Source: Flavobacteriales bacterium
GTDB taxonomy: Bacteria; Bacteroidota; Bacteroidia; Flavobacteriales_F; PHOS-HE28
DNA length: 64,000 nt
Direction of reading: 5' to 3'
Assembly: GCA_016788635.1 (NCBI GenBank)
Contig: JAEUSU010000041.1
Location: 124,001 to 188,000 of the forward strand
A program made the translations under genes and the position numbers. Position 1 is the first letter of the stretch, and the number at the start of each line of letters is the position of its first letter. Below are positions 60,498 through 64,000 of the stretch, in pieces. The notes below the pieces were generated by a model that saw only the letters and a program-made list of their open reading frames with translations, had not been told where the DNA came from and did not search any database.

Positions 60498-62501
60498 ATG
60501 GAGGCGCTGGTGAAGTACAAGCCTTATGAGAAGTGGCGCATCGCCACACTGGTGTCTGTACACCTGCTCTTTGTGGCCCATTTCGTCCACTGGAAGCTGA
60601 AGGGGCGGACCTTGGCGCCGCTGGAGTTCAATGAGGTGCTGTACACCATCCACCAGGGCATTGTCACGGCGGGCTTTGTGCTCATGGCTGTGGTGATGGT
60701 GGCCACCCTGGTCTTCGGCCGGTTCTTCTGTTCGTGGGGATGTCACATCCTGGCGCTGCAGGACGCTGCGGGCTGGTTGATGGACAAGCTGCGCATCAAG
60801 CGCCAGCCCATCCGCTCACGCACGCTCATCTGGGTGCCCATCTCAGTGATGTTCTACCTTTTCATCTGGCCTCAGGTCCTGCAGGCCTGGCAGGGTGTGG
60901 CACCGCAGGCCTTGCACGTGGCGGAGGCCGGTGGCGCGCGTTGGTCGTCCTTCACCACCGACGACATTTGGCGCAACCTGCCGCCACCCGGTGTCGCGGT
61001 GTTCACCTTCTTCGTGTGCGGATTCGTCATCGTGTATCTGCTCGGCAGCCGTGGCTTCTGTTTCCAAGCCTGCCCATACGGTGCGCTTTTCGCCATCGCC
61101 GATCAGGTGGCACCAGGTCGCATCGTGCTCGCCAAGGATTGCAGCCAGTGCGGACTGTGCACCAGGGCCTGCTCGTCCGATATCCTGGTGCATCGCGAAC
61201 TGGCACAACATGGCATGGTCACCAATCCGCGCTGTTTGAAGGACCTCGATTGCGTGGCCGTGTGTCCGGAGAACGCCGTGCAGTTCGGCTTCCGAAGGCC
61301 GCCCCTGTTCCGGAAGGGGCATCCCATGGGCGCCTACAGCGGACGCTACAGCAACGATCTGGGCGAGGACCTCTTCCTGGCTGGTGCCTTCGTCGTGGCC
61401 ATGCCCATTTTCCGCGGGCTGTACGACAGCGTACCTTTTCTGCTGGCGGTGGCCCTGGCCTTGTGCACGTCCTATATGCTGCTGCTCGGCTGGCGGATGT
61501 TCCGCCGCAGGGCTTTCCATTTGCGTGGCATCAACCTGCGGATGGATGGCCGCCTTCTTCCGATGGGTGGGATCTTTGCAGTCGGGCTGCTCGCGCTGGT
61601 CCTCTTCATGATGCACAGCTCAGTGGTGCAGTACCACACCCTTTCCGGCAAGCGTGCGTTCCGGCTTCTGGCCATGGATGCCGATCGTGGGGTCATGGAT
61701 GCCGTGCGACTGGGTGCAGCGGTGCGGCACTACGAAACGGCACTGGCGCTGGGTCTGTTCACGCCGCTCGACCTCCGGCAGGAACTCGCCTCGTTGTACC
61801 TGCAACAAGGCCGGGAGCGCGAGGCGATGACCCAGCTTGAAGGCATCGTCGCACTGGATCCCACACACATGGAGGCTCTCCACCACCTGGCCACCTTCGC
61901 CCAGCGTCGTGGCGATGCACGTGCAGCCGTGCAGCATTGGGAGGCCGCCTTGCAACAGGGCCGGCTACGGTCCGGTGGTCGCAGCCGCGATGTGCTCGTG
62001 CATTGCGTGCTCGACTTGGGGCGTTTGCACGAGGGGAGTGGCCGGTTGGAGGAAGCGAGACAGGCCTACAGCAAAGGTTTGGAGCGCCTCCCGGGTGCGG
62101 TTCCGCTGTTGATCGCGATGGCCACCGTGGAAAGTCGCATGGAGTTGGATGACCTGGCCATCACACACTTTGAGGAAGCGCTGCGCACGGGAGGTGCCAC
62201 CCCCCTGCTGCACAACAACCTGGGGGCGATCCACCTGCGCTCAGGCCGGCCGGAAAAGGCCCTGCCGCATTTCAGGGCGCTGGCGTACCTCCGGCCCGGT
62301 GATGCACGGGTGCGCTACACCTTGGGCGTGCTGTTGGCGCACCAGGGTGACATGCAACACGCACGGGAACACCTGACGGCCGCTGCGGAACTGGCTCCTC
62401 ACGATGCGCGCACCAACGAGGCACTCGCCATTGTGGAGGGTCAGCGCATCAGCTCGTCAACCGATGACGAATACGTGAAGACATGGCAAAGCAGACCGTG
62501 A
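60498..62501 (+). CDS. NapH/CcoG-like polyferredoxin membrane protein fused to TPR repeats
   Basis: 667 aa. Residues ~15-340 hold about six membrane spans and [4Fe-4S] sites: RFFCSWGCHILALQDAAG, RGFCFQACPYGALF, DCSQCGLCTRACSSDILVHR and CLKDLDCVAVCPENAVQFGF (two 4-Cys clusters). This is the NapH/NosR/CcoG layout. Residues ~370-660 contain tandem TPR helices (LASLYLQQGREREAMTQLEG; LLHNNLGAIHLRSGRPEKAL; RYTLGVLLAHQGDMQHARE). CcoG reduces copper for cytochrome oxidase assembly; NapH/NosR pass electrons. The TPR part is a fusion unusual for those families. It overlaps the cytochrome gene by 19 bp and is in a run with a DUF5777 barrel. Confidence 0.83.
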   Translation: MEALVKYKPYEKWRIATLVSVHLLFVAHFVHWKLKGRTLAPLEFNEVLYTIHQGIVTAGFVLMAVVMVATLVFGRFFCSWGCHILALQDAAGWLMDKLRIKRQPIRSRTLIWVPISVMFYLFIWPQVLQAWQGVAPQALHVAEAGGARWSSFTTDDIWRNLPPPGVAVFTFFVCGFVIVYLLGSRGFCFQACPYGALFAIADQVAPGRIVLAKDCSQCGLCTRACSSDILVHRELAQHGMVTNPRCLKDLDCVAVCPENAVQFGFRRPPLFRKGHPMGAYSGRYSNDLGEDLFLAGAFVVAMPIFRGLYDSVPFLLAVALALCTSYMLLLGWRMFRRRAFHLRGINLRMDGRLLPMGGIFAVGLLALVLFMMHSSVVQYHTLSGKRAFRLLAMDADRGVMDAVRLGAAVRHYETALALGLFTPLDLRQELASLYLQQGREREAMTQLEGIVALDPTHMEALHHLATFAQRRGDARAAVQHWEAALQQGRLRSGGRSRDVLVHCVLDLGRLHEGSGRLEEARQAYSKGLERLPGAVPLLIAMATVESRMELDDLAITHFEEALRTGGATPLLHNNLGAIHLRSGRPEKALPHFRALAYLRPGDARVRYTLGVLLAHQGDMQHAREHLTAAAELAPHDARTNEALAIVEGQRISSSTDDEYVKTWQSRP

Positions 62502-62884
62502 TCTTGTTGTTGCTGCCATTCCTGCTGGCGGCGACCATACGAACCGATGGCCCTGGTGATCCGTGGAAAGCCCCGCCACAGGCCGATCAATTGAAGGACC
62601 CGCTGGCGGGAGACCCGAAGGCCATGCGACGCGGCGAAAAGGTCTTCACCGCGTTGTGCTGGACGTGTCACGGCATGCGTGGACAGGGTGATGGCCCCAA
62701 CGCGAGCGAATTGCGCGTGGCACCGTCGGACCTGGGCGCACCGGTCGTCCAGGCGCAGACCAATGGGGCGTTGTACTGGAAGATCACCCACGGGCGTGGC
62801 GAGATGGCCGCGTACGAGCAGGTGCTCGCCTCGGAGGAGCGCTGGGCCGTGGTGCATTACCTGCGAATACTGGCCCACCCATGA
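62483..62884 (+). CDS. Periplasmic cytochrome c, single haem
   Basis: 133 aa with signal MAKQTVILLLLPFLLAATI. Haem site LCWTCHGMRGQGDGPNAS with CWTCH; GRGEMAAYEQVL gives the likely axial Met; ends HYLRILAHP. A class I-type electron carrier. Start overlaps the end of the ferredoxin/TPR gene and the stop overlaps the next start (62881-62884), so the four genes from 60498 to the window end are one operon. Confidence 0.9.
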   Translation: MAKQTVILLLLPFLLAATIRTDGPGDPWKAPPQADQLKDPLAGDPKAMRRGEKVFTALCWTCHGMRGQGDGPNASELRVAPSDLGAPVVQAQTNGALYWKITHGRGEMAAYEQVLASEERWAVVHYLRILAHP

Positions 62885-63801
62885 GGAGGTCCAACACGCT
62901 TGAATGGTCCTTGTTGTGGGCGTGCTGCATCGCTGGCGCATCGGTCAATGCACAGACCGGTACGGATGCACCGGAGCGGGTCACCGGCACTTTCGGCGGT
63001 ACCTACGTCATCAATGCGCAGTCCATCGAGGTGGTGCCTCGCAAACGATCGTTCGGATTCCTCATCCAACACCGCTTTGGTGCGTTCACCTTCGACGGTC
63101 AGGCGGCCAAGCAGTTCCTGGGGTTGGACCTTCCCGCGAACATCCGGTTCGCGTTCCTGTATGCACCACGCAGGGATGTGCACCTGGAGCTTGGACGTTC
63201 CAAGAACGGCAAAGTGTACGATCTCGGGTTGAAGGCCAGGTTGCTGAAGCAGACCGTGGGAGATGAGATGCCCATTTCCGTCACGGCTTGGGCCAATGTC
63301 GCGCTCATGAGTGATGACTTTCCGGCTGTGCGTGAGCAGGACTTCTTCGCTGATGGTGTCACGCCTTTCGCATACAGAACGGCGCATCGGCTGTCGTACA
63401 ATACGCAGGTGATCATGGCAAGGCGGTTCAGCAGCCGCATTTCGTTGCAATTGGCTCCGGTGTTCATCTATCAGAATTTGGTACCGGTCGGCGGATCCAA
63501 CCTCACGGTCGCGTTGCCGGTAAGTGGCCGGTGGCGGGTCTCCACCAAGGGCTCACTTCTTGCCGAAGTGGCGCCCCTGCTGGTTGGTGGGCCTCTTGGC
63601 GGTGGGCTCCAGCCAGTGGCCATCGGATACGAGGTGGCCACCTTGGGCCACGTGTTCCAGATCGTGGTGGCCAGCAGCCAGGAGATTGTGGAGCAGCGCT
63701 TGTACACCCTGCCTGTGACCGCCTATAATGAGGGTTACTTCCATCTCGGCTTCAACATCGCCCGCGTCCTTTTTGTGAAACCCAAGCAGTCCCGGCCATG
63801 A
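62881..63801 (+). CDS. DUF5777 beta-barrel protein
   Basis: 306 aa with signal peptide MRRSNTLEWSLLWACCIAGA. GTFGGTYVINAQSIEVVPRK, FGFLIQHRFGAF, NIRFAFLYAPRRDVHLELGR, DLGLKARLLKQT and HVFQIVVASSQEIVEQRLYT match the DUF5777 family, predicted outer-membrane barrels found in Bacteroidota next to cytochrome genes. The role is unknown; the location suggests a place in an electron-transfer or metal chain at the outer membrane. Overlaps the preceding and following genes by 4 bp each. Confidence 0.8.
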   Translation: MRRSNTLEWSLLWACCIAGASVNAQTGTDAPERVTGTFGGTYVINAQSIEVVPRKRSFGFLIQHRFGAFTFDGQAAKQFLGLDLPANIRFAFLYAPRRDVHLELGRSKNGKVYDLGLKARLLKQTVGDEMPISVTAWANVALMSDDFPAVREQDFFADGVTPFAYRTAHRLSYNTQVIMARRFSSRISLQLAPVFIYQNLVPVGGSNLTVALPVSGRWRVSTKGSLLAEVAPLLVGGPLGGGLQPVAIGYEVATLGHVFQIVVASSQEIVEQRLYTLPVTAYNEGYFHLGFNIARVLFVKPKQSRP

Positions 63802-64000
63802 GACAATACTGGTCCGGTGCCTCGTTCATGCTGCTCACCTTCGTGGTGCTCGCTGGTTGCACCAAGGAGGAAGGTCCGCTCTATGTACCGGAACCCACAC
63901 CGCCTGGTGAGCCGGTGGACTCTGCATTCTTCAGTACCGAGGTGCTCCCCATCTTCACCGCGCACTGTTGGACTTGCCATCCGGACATGGCCAACCTGGA
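63798..64000 (+). CDS. Cytochrome c-like lipoprotein, 3' part cut by window edge
   Basis: Begins with ATG at 63798 (MRQYWSGASFMLLTFVVLAG then Cys; lipobox LAGC) overlapping the DUF5777 stop. The visible ~67 residues continue with SAFFSTEVLPIFTAHCWTCH, a haem attachment site CWTCH. The start VLPIFTAHC is typical of the YncE/PPC1-like or 'planctomycete-type' cytochrome c family where the haem site comes very early. The rest lies outside the window, so size and domains are unknown. Confidence 0.8.
   Translation, partial: MRQYWSGASFMLLTFVVLAGCTKEEGPLYVPEPTPPGEPVDSAFFSTEVLPIFTAHCWTCHPDMANL

Noticed and set aside
1-64000. CRISPR arrays, tRNA or rRNA genes, insertion sequences
   Set aside because: No direct-repeat arrays, no tRNA cloverleaf or CCA-type ends, and no transposase frame was found by reading both strands.

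Overview
The window reads as chromosome of a GC-rich member of the Bacteroidota, probably a Flavobacteriales-like environmental or wastewater lineage. The evidence is a protein with a C-terminal type IX secretion (T9SS type A) sorting domain, many Bacteroidota-type families (DUF4136, DUF5723, DUF5777, DUF2490, MbnP-like), and -7 promoter elements of the Bacteroidota form TAnnTTTG/TAnnTTCG rather than E. coli -10 boxes. Start codons were moved inward wherever a signal peptide or lipobox shows the true N-terminus. No rRNA, tRNA, CRISPR array or insertion sequence was seen.

Layout. 1-8630: type I restriction-modification locus (hsdM fragment, hsdS, hsdR) carrying three extra genes between hsdS and hsdR: a SIR2-like protein, a DUF488 protein with a SocA/DUF4065-like N-terminus, and an unknown partner. 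8953-13954: pyruvate formate-lyase, its activase and an AspT-type transporter, with a palindromic repeat element between pflB and pflA. 13979-35832: mostly cell-envelope genes (alkylsulfatase, alpha-carbonic anhydrase plus DcaP porin, beta-barrels, DUF4136 lipoproteins, FadL- and BamA-like proteins, a DUF5723-OmpA fusion). 35926-39447: arylsulfatase plus formylglycine-generating enzyme. 39526-42475: a second copy of an envelope gene set whose first copy lies at 17701-26669. 42491-44306: Ntn-hydrolase and a SMUG2-like uracil-DNA glycosylase. 44433-48807: norC-like cytochrome, an unusual norB-like subunit, nadA, nadB. 48846-51119: a qNOR-family protein with the substitutions expected of nitric oxide dismutase (NOD). 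51289-56453: small lipoprotein, conserved unknown protein, tyrosine phenol-lyase and tryptophanase. 56468-64000: MauG/MbnH-like peroxidase with MbnP-like partner, secreted lysyl-oxidase-like protein, NapH/CcoG-like ferredoxin-TPR protein, cytochromes c and a DUF5777 barrel.

How it fits together. Two features stand out. First, the qNOR-like protein lacks the quinol site (His/Glu/Phe replaced by Thr/Asp/Leu) and has His-Asn instead of His-His at FeB; these hallmarks define the putative O2-producing NO dismutases. Second, a 14-bp FNR/DNR-like palindrome (about HTGAY-N4-RTCAD) recurs at least nine times in front of genes, with its centre 28.5-30.5 bp upstream of a recognisable -7 element, the geometry of a class II Crp/Fnr activator site. 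It precedes norCB-nadAB, the NOD gene, the TPL/TnaA operon, the MbnP/MbnH pair, the lysyl-oxidase-like gene, an alkylsulfatase and several envelope genes. I infer an NO- or O2-responsive regulon linking NO conversion, amino-acid fermentation and envelope remodelling in a denitrifying or microaerobic niche.
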